Program-made: the position numbers and the translations under genes
The notes under the pieces: generated by a model
The model's database searches: none
Told to the model about the DNA's origin: nothing
Seen by the model: only the letters and a program-made list of their open reading frames with translations
NCBI GenBank assembly: GCA_025963645.1
Contig: JAOQAI010000013.1
Coordinates: 298,318 to 362,317, forward strand
Direction: 5' to 3'
Length of the DNA stretch: 64,000 nt
Source: Flaviaestuariibacter sp.
Lineage (GTDB): Bacteria; Bacteroidota; Bacteroidia; Chitinophagales; Chitinophagaceae
Shown here: positions 44,177 through 53,405 of the stretch, piece by piece
Position numbering within the stretch: position 1 is the stretch's first letter
Layout of the letters: each line of letters starts with the position of its first letter

Positions 44177-44818
44177 TTAATTTACATCATCCGGCACCGG
44201 CGTATAGCGCAGGTAGGGTTTTACGATCTCTACGCCTTTAGGAAATTTCTTTAACGCATCCTCTGTAGAAACTGCGGGCACTACAATCACTTTTTCGCCA
44301 TGCTGCCAGTTGGCAGGTGTGGCGACACTATGTTTCGCCGTCAGTTGTAAAGAATCAATTACCCGCAGCACTTCTACAAAATTTCGCCCGGTAGAAGCCG
44401 GATAGGTAATGGTTAGTTTTACTTTTTTATCAGGACCAATAATGAACAGGGATCGCACGGTAAATGTTTCGGAAGCATTCGGGTGGATCATATCATATAG
44501 ATTTGCTACTTCCCTGTTTTCATCCGCAATGATGGGAAAATCAACCCTGCAGTTTTGGGTTTCGTTAATGTCTGTAATCCAGCCCTGGTGCTTGTCTAAA
44601 GAGTCCACACTTACAGCGATTGCCTTTACGTTACGCTTCGCAAATTCTTCTTTCAGCAATGCGGTCCTGCCTAATTCGGTTGTGCATACCGGTGTATAAT
44701 CCGCGGGGTGCGAAAATAGCACCCCCCAGCTATCGCCTAAGTACTCATAAAAATCAATTTCGCCTTGCGTAGTGGACGCTTTGAAATTTGGCGCTATATC
44801 TCCTAATCGTAAGCTCAT
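44177..44818 (-). CDS. Peroxiredoxin (1-Cys/Prx6-like)
   Basis: A 213-residue thiol peroxidase. The peroxidatic Cys45 is in HPADYTPVCTTELG, and the long C-terminal domain with PANWQHGEKVIVVPAVS is that of the Prx6 group. It reduces peroxides with a thiol donor in the cytosol. Part of a stretch rich in redox genes (OsmC, Rrf2, SOD). Confidence 0.92.
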   Translation of the reverse strand: MSLRLGDIAPNFKASTTQGEIDFYEYLGDSWGVLFSHPADYTPVCTTELGRTALLKEEFAKRNVKAIAVSVDSLDKHQGWITDINETQNCRVDFPIIADENREVANLYDMIHPNASETFTVRSLFIIGPDKKVKLTITYPASTGRNFVEVLRVIDSLQLTAKHSVATPANWQHGEKVIVVPAVSTEDALKKFPKGVEIVKPYLRYTPVPDDVN

Positions 44819-45010
44819 GGTATTTGTTATTTGGTATAAAAGTAATGAATGATAATAGCCTACAAAAATAATAGACTGTTATTTGTTGTTATGTTAGGCG
44901 TTTCAACTCTAGTTTTTTAATTGACAAAAGCAAATGAATTGGACTCTTGGTTGCAACCTGGTGCTAAGTTTTGAATCAATAATAAACAAAGCAGTCAACT
45001 AATCAATTGA

Positions 45011-45445
45011 TCAACCTTTCTTCGCCAATGTCTCCTTGCCGGTACGCAAATCCTCCAGGGTTCGGTTTTCCAGCACCCCTAAAGTGGCATCGCGTACGCT
45101 TTCCATTATTTCATGTAGTCCGCAATTGCGTTGGTCACAATTCTTGCACTTCTCATAGAAATTCAGGCTCACGCAGGGCAACAATGCAATCGGTCCATCA
45201 ACAATGCGGATGATGGCAGCAACAGTTGTTTTAGATGGATGATCTTTAATATAATAGCCGCCACCTTTCCCTTTTTTGCTTTCTAAAATATCGGCCTTAC
45301 GCAGTCCTAATAAAATGTTCTCCAGGAACTTGATCGGGATTTTTTTCTTAGTGGCAATGTCGGAAATCAATACGGGTCCCTGGTCGTATTTATCAACCAA
45401 AAGCGTGAGTGCTCTGAAGGCATATTGTGCTTTTCTGGAAAGCAT
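45011..45445 (-). CDS. Rrf2-family regulator with Fe-S-type cysteines
   Basis: A 144-residue winged-helix regulator (MLSRKAQYAFRALTLLVDKY). The recognition wing includes GKGGGYYIKDHPS. Cys91, Cys100, Cys103 and Cys108 (PCVSLNFYEKCKNCDQRNCGL) are arranged as in cluster-binding Rrf2 proteins such as IscR and NsrR, so it may sense iron-sulfur status, NO or oxidants. Its ATG is 1 bp from the OsmC stop (TGATATG), so it is coupled to OsmC. The start at 45445 excludes a 33-codon extension that lies within the OsmC gene. Confidence 0.9.
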   Translation of the reverse strand: MLSRKAQYAFRALTLLVDKYDQGPVLISDIATKKKIPIKFLENILLGLRKADILESKKGKGGGYYIKDHPSKTTVAAIIRIVDGPIALLPCVSLNFYEKCKNCDQRNCGLHEIMESVRDATLGVLENRTLEDLRTGKETLAKKG

Positions 45446-45446
45446 A

Positions 45447-45848
45447 TCAAAGATAAGATGAGTCGATGATGAGCGTATACTGAATATCGGAGTTCTTTTT
45501 GAGCATGGCAGCCACACCGCAATATTTTTCAAGCGAAAGGTCAATGGCCTTGATCACTTTATCACGGTTACCTTCCTCCGTTTTGATCTTATAGGTTAAA
45601 TGTATCGTTTTGAAAACCTTGGGAAAATCTTCTGTTTGTTCGGCTTCCGCTTCCATTACCAGGTCGGCAAAGGGAACACGCATCTTTTCCAGCATGTCAA
45701 TTATATCAACTCCCGAACATCCTGCCAATCCACTTAATAACAAGGCCTTTGGGCTGAAGCCAGAAGTGGCATTGATATCTATTTTGGCGCCATTTGGTTG
45801 CTCGCTTTGAAAAGCGGACCCGCTTTTCCAGGTAGTTGTTGTTTTCAT
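45447..45848 (-). CDS. OsmC/Ohr-like peroxide-reducing protein
   Basis: A 133-residue OsmC-fold protein. The two reactive cysteines are in LAGCSGVD and EKYCGVAAML, as in OsmC/Ohr-type organic hydroperoxide reductases. It is followed by the Rrf2 regulator gene with 1 bp between stop and start, and follows the CDF transporter gene by 6 bp, so all three likely share a transcript. Confidence 0.88.
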   Translation of the reverse strand: MKTTTTWKSGSAFQSEQPNGAKIDINATSGFSPKALLLSGLAGCSGVDIIDMLEKMRVPFADLVMEAEAEQTEDFPKVFKTIHLTYKIKTEEGNRDKVIKAIDLSLEKYCGVAAMLKKNSDIQYTLIIDSSYL

Positions 45849-45854
45849 CGTATT

Positions 45855-46877
45855 CTAGTTTTGGCCGGCATCCGCTAATCCGTGCCGTTTATTTTGTAAG
45901 ATATTATCTACGGTCCAGACTACTTCTTTTTGAAAATCGTGTTGTCGTACAGGACACTCTTTCTTATCGCAGATCGGGCATTGAAAATAGCGACAACCGT
46001 CCGAATGAACAAACAGTTCCAACGACTCGCCAAAGTCTTGCCGGATCAGTGATCCCAGGTTGTCAATCTCATTATGCGCCTGGTTTACATTCAGATACCA
46101 CGGAACAGTAAGGTGACAATCCACATGCAAGGTATTGCCATATTTTATGACCCGCAGGTTGTGAAGATCCACCCAGAAGTCACGGCGGTTCTGGTTCAGT
46201 ACGGCCACCATTTTCCCAAGTAATACCGTATCGGCTTCATCCATTATTCCTGCCAGCGATTGCCGGATGATCTTATAGCCGGTGTAAATGATCAACAACC
46301 CGAATATGATGGCTACCAGGGCGTCTATCCAAAGAAAATTTGTAAGGGAGATTAGCAGCAAGCCTCCGATAATGCCGAGTGTAGAATAACTGTCAGTCTT
46401 TAAATGTTTGCCGCTGGCAAGCAGTGCCAACGAATTGTTCTTAATACCCTGCCGCTGCGTTACTTCGCCAAGCACCCAGTTAATAATGGCAGTAGCGGAA
46501 ATAATATAGATACCCATATCTAGTTGACTGATCGCCTGCGGGTCTAAAAAGCTTTTTACGGCTTTGTAAATAATAATGGCACCGGCGGAAAGAACCAGCG
46601 TGCCTTCTACAGCAGCCGAAATAAATTCCGCCTTTCCATGACCATACGGATGATTGGCATCACGCGGCTTGGCGGATACATACAAACTGTAAAGCCCGAT
46701 AAAAGCAGCTGCGACATTTACAATACTTTCCAAAGCATCGGTTAATACGGCTACCGAATTCGTAAGAAAATAAGCGATGAATTTGGCGATCAGCAGGAGC
46801 GTGGAGGCAATGGCGATCCACAATTGCAATTTAAGATTGCTGTTCTTTTCTGCCTGCTGGTCTGAAATAACCTCCAT
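45855..46877 (-). CDS. Cation diffusion facilitator transporter
   Basis: A 340-residue CDF protein. TM helices carry the metal-site motif TNSVAVLTDALES (helix 2) and the later HLKTDSYSTLG motif; HPYGHGKAE is the loop signature. The C-terminal cytosolic domain ends with a cysteine cluster (CRYFQCPICDKKEC), unusual for the family and possibly metal sensing. It exports divalent metals such as Zn or Fe in exchange for protons. Starts 3 bp after the SOD stop. Confidence 0.92.
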   Translation of the reverse strand: MEVISDQQAEKNSNLKLQLWIAIASTLLLIAKFIAYFLTNSVAVLTDALESIVNVAAAFIGLYSLYVSAKPRDANHPYGHGKAEFISAAVEGTLVLSAGAIIIYKAVKSFLDPQAISQLDMGIYIISATAIINWVLGEVTQRQGIKNNSLALLASGKHLKTDSYSTLGIIGGLLLISLTNFLWIDALVAIIFGLLIIYTGYKIIRQSLAGIMDEADTVLLGKMVAVLNQNRRDFWVDLHNLRVIKYGNTLHVDCHLTVPWYLNVNQAHNEIDNLGSLIRQDFGESLELFVHSDGCRYFQCPICDKKECPVRQHDFQKEVVWTVDNILQNKRHGLADAGQN

Positions 46878-46880
46878 AAT

Positions 46881-47621
46881 TTAAATAACAGCTGAGTAGC
46901 GTTCCTGAATGAAAGGCCAGTTCACCACTTTCCACCAATTAGCAATGTAATCAGGACGCTTGTTTTGATAGCGCAAGTAATAGGCATGCTCCCATACATC
47001 CAGTCCCATTAAGGGGAAGCCCTTTATTTCAGAAACGTCCATCAACGGGTTGTCCTGGTTGGGTGTTGAGCCAATGCGAAGCTTCCTATCGCCATCTGCT
47101 ACCAGCCATGCCCAACCGCTTCCAAAACGGTTTTTGCCTGCATCTGAAAACTGTGTTTTAAACGCTTCAAAGGAACCGAAGCTTTGCGTGATGGCAGCGG
47201 CTAATATTCCTGACGGAGCATCTGCGCCGGTTGGCGACATGATCTTCCAGAACAATTCATGATTGTAATGCCCGCCACCGTTATTGCGCATTTTGGCCGA
47301 GTATTTAGAAACCCTTCTTAATACTTCTTCTAAAGGCTTGGTTGTGTCCACACCTTCTGCTTTCGCGGCATCGTTCAGATTGGTAGTATAAGAGGCTGCA
47401 TGCTTTGTATAATGAATCTCCATTGTTTGCGCATCAATGGCTTCACTTAATGCATTATAGGCATACGGCAAAGGTTGTTGCGTAAAGCCGGTTGTGTACT
47501 TTGTTGTGGTTATTTTGGAAGGCGTGGAGCAAGCACTAAGAAGCGATGAACCAAGATAGATTCCCAAACCAGCCTTGCCGGAATTAAGAATAAAATCTCT
47601 GCGGGTGTTAAGGGGTTTCAT
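46881..47621 (-). CDS. Fe/Mn superoxide dismutase, exported lipoprotein
   Basis: A 246-residue SOD with an unusual N-terminus: a twin-arginine-like NTRRDFI, a hydrophobic segment and LLSAC, so it is probably a lipoprotein or otherwise exported. Metal ligands are in MEIHYTKHAASY, GGGHYNHELFW and DVWEHAYY. It removes superoxide, here likely outside the cytosol. The start at 47621 is chosen because the 38 upstream codons lie within the LptG-type gene. Confidence 0.9.
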   Translation of the reverse strand: MKPLNTRRDFILNSGKAGLGIYLGSSLLSACSTPSKITTTKYTTGFTQQPLPYAYNALSEAIDAQTMEIHYTKHAASYTTNLNDAAKAEGVDTTKPLEEVLRRVSKYSAKMRNNGGGHYNHELFWKIMSPTGADAPSGILAAAITQSFGSFEAFKTQFSDAGKNRFGSGWAWLVADGDRKLRIGSTPNQDNPLMDVSEIKGFPLMGLDVWEHAYYLRYQNKRPDYIANWWKVVNWPFIQERYSAVI

Positions 47622-47652
47622 AAAGAGAATTTGACCAAAGCTAAGCCAATTC

Positions 47653-49071
47653 TCAGGCACTTCTGCGGCGTTGCCAACTGCTAAACTTTTGCCGTAGCCG
47701 TATGTAGTAATCTTTGTTGAAGAGCTGCGAATCATTCACGGCTTTATAGGTCAGGAATATTCCAACCGGTGTGAGTACAAAGGTGGCCAGCCACATACCG
47801 GCTAAGACATTCCAGCTTCCTTCCTTCGCAAATTTTTCACCGGTATTGCCAATGAAATAGAACAGCATGAAAAAGATGATGGCAAAGATCATGGAGCTTC
47901 CCAAGCCGCCTTTCCGAATGATAGAACCCAAAGGTGCACCAATGATGAATAATACCAGGCAAGCCATTGACAAAGAAATCTTGCGGTGCCATTCGATCTC
48001 GTAGCGTCGCATTTCCTTGGCTTCTATTTCGAACTGTTCCCGGAAAATATCATTGCTGCTTTTAAGAGCCGCGGCACGAGCTACTGCATTTTGATGCACG
48101 AATGATTTTATAGAATCCGGAATAAGCTGTGCAAAATTCTTTACGGCAACAGGCTTGGCTTTTCCCCAATTGCTGTCTAAATAGGTGGTGAAATTTGTTT
48201 GTACAAACACACTGGTCTTTAAACGGTCGTCCACCGCGCCCTCTCTTTGCTTCATCGAGTCAATGGCCACGTTCAGCTGCTGCAAGGTCATCACTTTAGA
48301 ATTGCCTTTATTTACGCTGTCGGAGGAACGCTGGAACTGAAACGAGGCAAGGTCAAAGCTTTTTTTATAGTCTTTGAATCCCAGCCGGATAAATTCCGTA
48401 GCGGTGGAACCCATAGCTGCCTGTTCCTGGTAGCGCCAGCCGTTCTTTAAATTGAATTCCAGAAATCGCTTGCTGTCCGACACCCGCATGATACCATCGG
48501 AGGCAACGATAAAATTGTCCTGGAGGCCATTGCTTTGCTCATAAATGATTATGTCACGGATAATGCTATCGTTTTCCTTCTTACCAACCTTGATGGCAAT
48601 GCCGCTGATCTTATTATAAAAAACACCTTCCTTCAGATCAAAAGCCGGTTTGGCATAAACGATATCTCCGAGTAAGGTCCGTGATTTTAATACCGCGACA
48701 GGAATTACATAGTTACCAAAGAAAAAAGCCACGCCGCAAATGCCGATCACTACAAAGAAAAGCGGACGCATAAAGCGCAGGAGTGAAATGCCGGAAGCCT
48801 TGACAGCTACCAGTTCATAACTTTCTCCCAGGTTGCCGAATGTCATTAAGGAAGATAAAAGCACCGCTAACGGTAAGGCCAATGGTACAAGGGTTCCGCT
48901 TTGGTAAAGAATGAATTCGAGGATCAATTGAGGGCTTAATCCTTTACCAACAAAGTCGTCAATCCACAACCAAAAGAACTGCATCACCAACACCATTAGC
49001 GTGATAAAAAAAGTAGCGGCAAAGGGCCCGATAAAAGCTTTTAAAATGAGTTTATCTAATTTCTTCAGCAC
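47653..49071 (-). CDS. LptF/LptG-family LPS export permease
   Basis: A 472-residue protein with the LptF/G topology: three N-terminal helices, a large periplasmic beta-domain (~residues 130-360), and three C-terminal helices (SLSMACLVLFIIGAPLGSII, MIFAIIFFMLFYFIGNTGE). It works with LptB to extract lipopolysaccharide from the inner membrane. Only one such gene is present here; its partner must lie elsewhere. Confidence 0.9.
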   Translation of the reverse strand: MLKKLDKLILKAFIGPFAATFFITLMVLVMQFFWLWIDDFVGKGLSPQLILEFILYQSGTLVPLALPLAVLLSSLMTFGNLGESYELVAVKASGISLLRFMRPLFFVVIGICGVAFFFGNYVIPVAVLKSRTLLGDIVYAKPAFDLKEGVFYNKISGIAIKVGKKENDSIIRDIIIYEQSNGLQDNFIVASDGIMRVSDSKRFLEFNLKNGWRYQEQAAMGSTATEFIRLGFKDYKKSFDLASFQFQRSSDSVNKGNSKVMTLQQLNVAIDSMKQREGAVDDRLKTSVFVQTNFTTYLDSNWGKAKPVAVKNFAQLIPDSIKSFVHQNAVARAAALKSSNDIFREQFEIEAKEMRRYEIEWHRKISLSMACLVLFIIGAPLGSIIRKGGLGSSMIFAIIFFMLFYFIGNTGEKFAKEGSWNVLAGMWLATFVLTPVGIFLTYKAVNDSQLFNKDYYIRLRQKFSSWQRRRSA

Positions 49072-49100
49072 TACTTTTCTTTAATAGGTAATTTTAAACC

Positions 49101-49712
49101 GTGGATGAAGCAAAAATACAGTTTTCGCCTTCGGAGATGGAACTGATGTGCAATGCGGGAATAATTTTAACGAAGAATAGAATTCTCCATAACATTAAGT
49201 CTCTTTTCGAAGGGCTGGAGCAGCAACTATTGTCGAAAGCTTATTTTATCGAAGACACTTACCTCGCAACTATCTTAGAACCCTCTGCTAAAATTTCGAG
49301 AGGGGAAAATTATTTAGGACTGCCTTACATTGTTTTGGATTATCCCCGTCAGTTCGACTCCCTGAATATTTTTACGGTTCGCAGCATGTTCTGGTGGGGA
49401 CATGAGTTTAGCAGTACGTTGCAATTAGCAGGCAGGTATAAAATAGAAATGCAACCGAAAATAGAAGCGGCTTATACGGGGTTAGCCAAACGTCAATATT
49501 ATATCGGCGTAAACGACGATCCATGGCAGCATCATTTTGAAGAAGAAAATTACCTGCCCATTGCAAGTATGTCGGAGGAAGATTTCTGCACTTACTGTCG
49601 ACAAAATGAACACCTGAAGATCGCTGCCCGCTGGTATTTGCGGGATGTAAACTTTGTAGTCGAAGATTTAGGCGAGAGCTGGCAATTCCTCATGAAAATC
49701 TGTAGTGAATAA
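49101..49712 (+). CDS. Uncharacterised protein of ~200 residues
   Basis: A soluble mixed alpha/beta protein, 203 residues from a GTG start. It is rich in aromatic residues (TVRSMFWWGHEFSSTLQL, AKRQYYIGVNDDPWQHHFEE). There is no signal peptide or membrane segment. If the GTG is not used, Met13 is the next start. It is divergent from the LptG-type gene. No family recognised by name; similar proteins are common in Bacteroidota. Confidence 0.65.
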   Translation: MDEAKIQFSPSEMELMCNAGIILTKNRILHNIKSLFEGLEQQLLSKAYFIEDTYLATILEPSAKISRGENYLGLPYIVLDYPRQFDSLNIFTVRSMFWWGHEFSSTLQLAGRYKIEMQPKIEAAYTGLAKRQYYIGVNDDPWQHHFEEENYLPIASMSEEDFCTYCRQNEHLKIAARWYLRDVNFVVEDLGESWQFLMKICSE

Positions 49713-49773
49713 TCAGAAATGATTAACACTCTCCTATTATCAAATTTTCAAATCAGCTAATTTTCAAATTGAC

Positions 49774-50154
49774 CTAATTACCCACCCGGTGAAACAACTC
49801 CTTCACCTGGTGATCCCAAAGACGGCTTTGATCCTTGATCTCTTTTTTATCTGCAAAATCTTTGATGATAAAGATGGTTTGGTTGCTTACCTCGGTCTTT
49901 TCAATGCGGAATTCAAAGTATTCTTCCTTTGGCGCATGGCTCCAATGAAAGCGGATGTATTTGTCCTCTTCCTTTTCCACCACTTCAGCTGTTTCTTCGG
50001 AACCGCTCCACGAAAAGTAAAAAATACCGTCCTGGTCGTCCACCTTATCTGCAAACCATTCCTGCAGACCCGAAGAAGTAGCTAAAAATTCGTATAAAAT
50101 GCCAGGCGAACACCGTACGGGATATTCCAGGGTGAACAATTGTTTCTTAGTCAT
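49774..50154 (-). CDS. START-like (SRPBCC) domain protein
   Basis: A 126-residue protein with the AHSA1/START-like pattern: FTLEYPVRCSPGILYEFLAT, GLQEWFADKVD, then FYFSWSGSEE and IRFHWSHAPKEEYFEFRI. This helix-grip fold binds hydrophobic ligands or partners; the ligand is unknown. It is convergent with the uncharacterised gene at 49101. Confidence 0.8.
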   Translation of the reverse strand: MTKKQLFTLEYPVRCSPGILYEFLATSSGLQEWFADKVDDQDGIFYFSWSGSEETAEVVEKEEDKYIRFHWSHAPKEEYFEFRIEKTEVSNQTIFIIKDFADKKEIKDQSRLWDHQVKELFHRVGN

Positions 50155-50419
50155 CGTCTCTTATTAATACTTTCCGATTGCTGCAATAATAGAAAAACTT
50201 TCGCCGTAACAAAATAATTTTTAAAGGATTCGCACCGGTATTTTTTTATTCCATATCAGGAATACCTCAGCAATAATTTTTTTGAATGGTAAAATACGCT
50301 ATCTTGGTATCCTGCACCGGCTGACAACCGGTTGTGAAATCCGATACTGAGGTGGCTTTAGTTTATTACCAATAACTAACTATAAACCGAAATCTAATCC
50401 ATCCAATAAAACCAATCCT
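50155..50419. other. Leader/promoter region of rpoD
   Basis: 265 bp, AT-rich, no gene. TATCTTGG at 50300-50307 is a one-mismatch TAnnTTTG box with a TTTG 15 bp upstream, a possible sigma-factor promoter with a ~110-nt leader. No hairpin stood out. Confidence 0.35.
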
Positions 50420-51292
50420 ATGAGTATGCGTCAACTCAAGATCACGAAGTCCATTACGAACCGTGAGTCTCCCTCCCTCGAAAAGTACCTCCAGGAAATT
50501 GCCAAAGTTGAAATGATCACGGCTGAAGAAGAAGTGAAGTTAGCCGGGCTTATCAAGCAAGGCTGCCAACATTCACTTGACCGGTTAACCAGAGCCAATC
50601 TTCGGTTTGTCGTTTCCGTGGCAAAACAGTACCAGAACCAGGGTCTTTCCCTCCCGGACCTTATTAATGAAGGCAATTTTGGTCTGATCAAGGCGGCCCA
50701 GCGTTTTGATGAAACCAAAGGCTTTAAATTTATTTCCTATGCCGTGTGGTGGATCCGTCAATCCATCCTGCAGGCATTGGCAGAACAGGCCCGCATTGTA
50801 CGGTTGCCGGTTAATAAAGTAGGTCTCAGCACCCGCATTATCCGTGCTGCCAATCAGTTGGAGCAGGAGTTTGAGCGGGAGCCCACCGTAGAGGAAGTAG
50901 CGGAACTGCTGGATATGGAAATTGAGGAAGTGCGGGCCAATATGTTAATGAACAGCCGCCACCTAAGCGTAGATACACCCATGTCAGAAGGCGAAGACGG
51001 CACCTTGTTGGATGTAATGGAAAATCCAAATGCCGATAGAACCGATTCGGAAGTAGCCCACAAACAATCCCTGAAGGTGGAAGTAAGCCGTACTTTAAAA
51101 ACCCTGACGGAGCGACAGCAGGAAGTGCTTTGTTATTTCTTCGGGATTGGGGTAGATGATGCGATGACCTTAGACGATATCGGAACAAAATTCAACCTCA
51201 CCCGCGAACGGGTGCGCCAAATAAAGGACAAAGCGATCTTAAAGCTGCAGACAGGACATAAAAACACGCTTTTGCGCAGCTATTTAGGTTAA
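50420..51292 (+). CDS. rpoD: Primary RNA polymerase sigma factor (RpoD/SigA)
   Basis: A 290-residue sigma-70 factor of the short Bacteroidota type, opening MRQLKITKSITNRES. Region 2 has NLRFVVSVAKQYQ, GNFGLIKAAQRFD and YAVWWIRQSILQAL, region 3 DTPMSEGEDGTLLD, and region 4 LDDIGTKFNLTRERVRQIKD. It lacks region 1.1. A second ATG at 50426 (MRQLKI) fits the usual family start and may be the true one. It directs the housekeeping promoters of TAnnTTTG type. Confidence 0.95.
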   Translation: MSMRQLKITKSITNRESPSLEKYLQEIAKVEMITAEEEVKLAGLIKQGCQHSLDRLTRANLRFVVSVAKQYQNQGLSLPDLINEGNFGLIKAAQRFDETKGFKFISYAVWWIRQSILQALAEQARIVRLPVNKVGLSTRIIRAANQLEQEFEREPTVEEVAELLDMEIEEVRANMLMNSRHLSVDTPMSEGEDGTLLDVMENPNADRTDSEVAHKQSLKVEVSRTLKTLTERQQEVLCYFFGIGVDDAMTLDDIGTKFNLTRERVRQIKDKAILKLQTGHKNTLLRSYLG

Positions 51293-51312
51293 GATAAATA
51301 AGCATATCCTTT

Positions 51313-51320
51313 TATCTTTG
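51313..51320 (+). promoter_or_regulatory. TAnnTTTG promoter box before ffh
   Basis: TATCTTTG matches the Bacteroidota -7 consensus exactly and lies 68 bp before the ffh ATG. Confidence 0.6.
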
Positions 51321-51388
51321 CAACTCTTAAGTAAAGTGAACATTTCTGTTCACTTTTTATTTGTCTCTAAACTGAAATTGCTAATACT

Positions 51389-52711
51389 ATGTTTGAAAGT
51401 TTAAGTGACCGGCTCGAATCGGCGTTCAAGAATATTAAAGGTGAAGGCCGCATCACCGAGATCAATATCGCTTCCACTATTAAAGAGATCCGCCGCGCTT
51501 TGGTGGATGCGGATGTAAACTATAAGATCGCAAAAGAGTTTACCGATACGGTAAAAGAAAAAGCAAGTGGTGAAAAAGTGCTCAATGCCATTAGTCCTGG
51601 CCAGTTGATGGTGAAGATCGTCAAAGATGAATTGGTGAACCTGATGGGTGGCGATGCCGTGGAGTTCAATTCGAAAGGCGCACCGGCGGTCATATTGATC
51701 GCGGGTTTGCAGGGAAGTGGTAAAACAACGTTCAGTGGAAAATTGGCCCACTATTTAAAAACACAAAAAAAACTATCCCCGCTACTCGTAGCTGCCGACG
51801 TATATCGCCCGGCAGCTATGGAGCAGTTGCGGGTGTTGGGTGAGCAGATCGGTGTTGATGTGCATTTGGAACTGGAGAATAAAAACCCCGTGGAGATCGC
51901 ACAAAACGCTATCCGCGAAGCACGCAGCAAGAACAAGAATGTAGTCATTATAGATACCGCCGGTCGCCTGGCAATAGATGAAGCCATGATGAGCGAGGTG
52001 GCGAATATTAAGAGTGCCGTCAACCCACAAGAGATACTTTTCGTGGTGGATAGTATGACAGGACAGGATGCCGTAAATACGGCTAAAGCATTCAACGAAC
52101 GTCTTGATTTCAGTGGTGTGGTATTAACCAAGCTGGATGGCGATACCCGCGGTGGAGCGGCGCTTTCCATTAAATACACCGTAAACAAACCTATTAAGTT
52201 TGTAAGCAGTGGCGAGAAGATGGATACGCTGGATGTATTCTATCCCGAGCGGATGGCGCAGCGTATTCTCGGCATGGGAGATATCACCTCTCTTGTTGAA
52301 AAAGCGCAAGCCCAGTTTAACGAAGAAGAAGCCCGCAAGCTTGAAAAGAAGATCCGCAAGAACCAGTTCGACTTTGCTGATTTTAAGCAGCAGCTGGAAC
52401 AGATCAAGCGGATGGGTAATTTAAAAGATCTGATGGCGATGATTCCGGGTGTGGGAAAAGCAATGAAGGACATTGACATCAGCGATGATGCGTTCAAGGG
52501 CATCGAAGCCATGATCAATTCCATGACACCTCACGAAAGAGGAAACCCCGATTCGATTGACGGAAGCCGTCGCAAGCGGATCGCAAAGGGCAGCGGCAAG
52601 GATGTGGCGGAAGTGAACGCCTTTATGAAGCAATTTGAGCAAATGCGGGAGATGATGAAGATGATGAATAAGATGCCAATGGGTCGCATGATGCCGGGAA
52701 TGAAAAAGTAA
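51389..52711 (+). CDS. ffh: Signal recognition particle GTPase Ffh
   Basis: A 440-residue protein with N, G and M domains. The P-loop GLQGSGKTT is at residues 106-114; DTAGRLA and TKLDGDTRGG are the other GTPase motifs. The C-terminal M domain is methionine rich (MREMMKMMNKMPMGRMMPGM) and binds signal sequences and 4.5S RNA. It targets nascent membrane proteins to FtsY and SecYEG. Confidence 0.97.
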   Translation: MFESLSDRLESAFKNIKGEGRITEINIASTIKEIRRALVDADVNYKIAKEFTDTVKEKASGEKVLNAISPGQLMVKIVKDELVNLMGGDAVEFNSKGAPAVILIAGLQGSGKTTFSGKLAHYLKTQKKLSPLLVAADVYRPAAMEQLRVLGEQIGVDVHLELENKNPVEIAQNAIREARSKNKNVVIIDTAGRLAIDEAMMSEVANIKSAVNPQEILFVVDSMTGQDAVNTAKAFNERLDFSGVVLTKLDGDTRGGAALSIKYTVNKPIKFVSSGEKMDTLDVFYPERMAQRILGMGDITSLVEKAQAQFNEEEARKLEKKIRKNQFDFADFKQQLEQIKRMGNLKDLMAMIPGVGKAMKDIDISDDAFKGIEAMINSMTPHERGNPDSIDGSRRKRIAKGSGKDVAEVNAFMKQFEQMREMMKMMNKMPMGRMMPGMKK

Positions 52712-52885
52712 CCCGGGTGAGAAAAGGGACAAGGTCTCTGTTGCCGGTTATACTACTCTTGCAAGAACTAAGGTGAGCGCTGACTGGCTATTGACCATAG
52801 CACTTCAAAGACCACGAAGCGGTAAGTAGAATGAAGATTAGGGTTGTACCAAAAACAACCCTGAAATAAAGCAATGGATAAAAAT

Positions 52886-53287
52886 TCAAGGCTTGATCGT
52901 TAACTCTTCTCCTGTCAGCCCATGATACAGGTTCTGTAAGCTATGCAGGTGGTAAAAATTATTGCTCACAGGTAAGCCGTTTACGGTAGCGCGTCCAAAG
53001 CACTCTCCGGAACTTTTTATCCAGGCGAAGATCTCGTTCTTGTTATTGCCGATAACAGGCAGCTGCAGGCTAAACTCTCTGGCTTGTGGCAGCAAGGCGT
53101 ACTCTTTATTTTCGGCAAAGCCGCAGCGCTGTAATATCTCTGCTTTCAGCACCACGGGAAAGAGGTCCTTTGTATCATCTTTTGCAATAAGCTCCATTTG
53201 TAAAGAACCGCACGGCACGACACTGATTCTTCCATTTTGCTTGTGTAAGAGATGGTTTCCCAGCCGGAACTCCTGCGCCTTTATCAT
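52886..53287 (-). CDS. Conserved Bacteroidota hypothetical protein
   Basis: A 133-residue protein. The opening FRLGNHLLHKQNGRI and the ending YHLHSLQNLYHGLTGEELTI are typical of a widespread Bacteroidota family of unknown function, found both in prophages and in normal chromosomal loci. VVLKAEILQRCGF is the conserved middle block. No catalytic motif, no signal peptide. Confidence 0.75.
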   Translation of the reverse strand: MIKAQEFRLGNHLLHKQNGRISVVPCGSLQMELIAKDDTKDLFPVVLKAEILQRCGFAENKEYALLPQAREFSLQLPVIGNNKNEIFAWIKSSGECFGRATVNGLPVSNNFYHLHSLQNLYHGLTGEELTIKP

Positions 53288-53405
53288 GCGTTAAAAGTAA
53301 GGCTTAGCCCTCTTTTTCGGGAACGGGATGAAATATAAACGTAGAAGCACCCCTTTTTCTCACGGCACAGTTTCACAACTCCCCGTTTTACCGTAAAGTT
53401 GCGGA

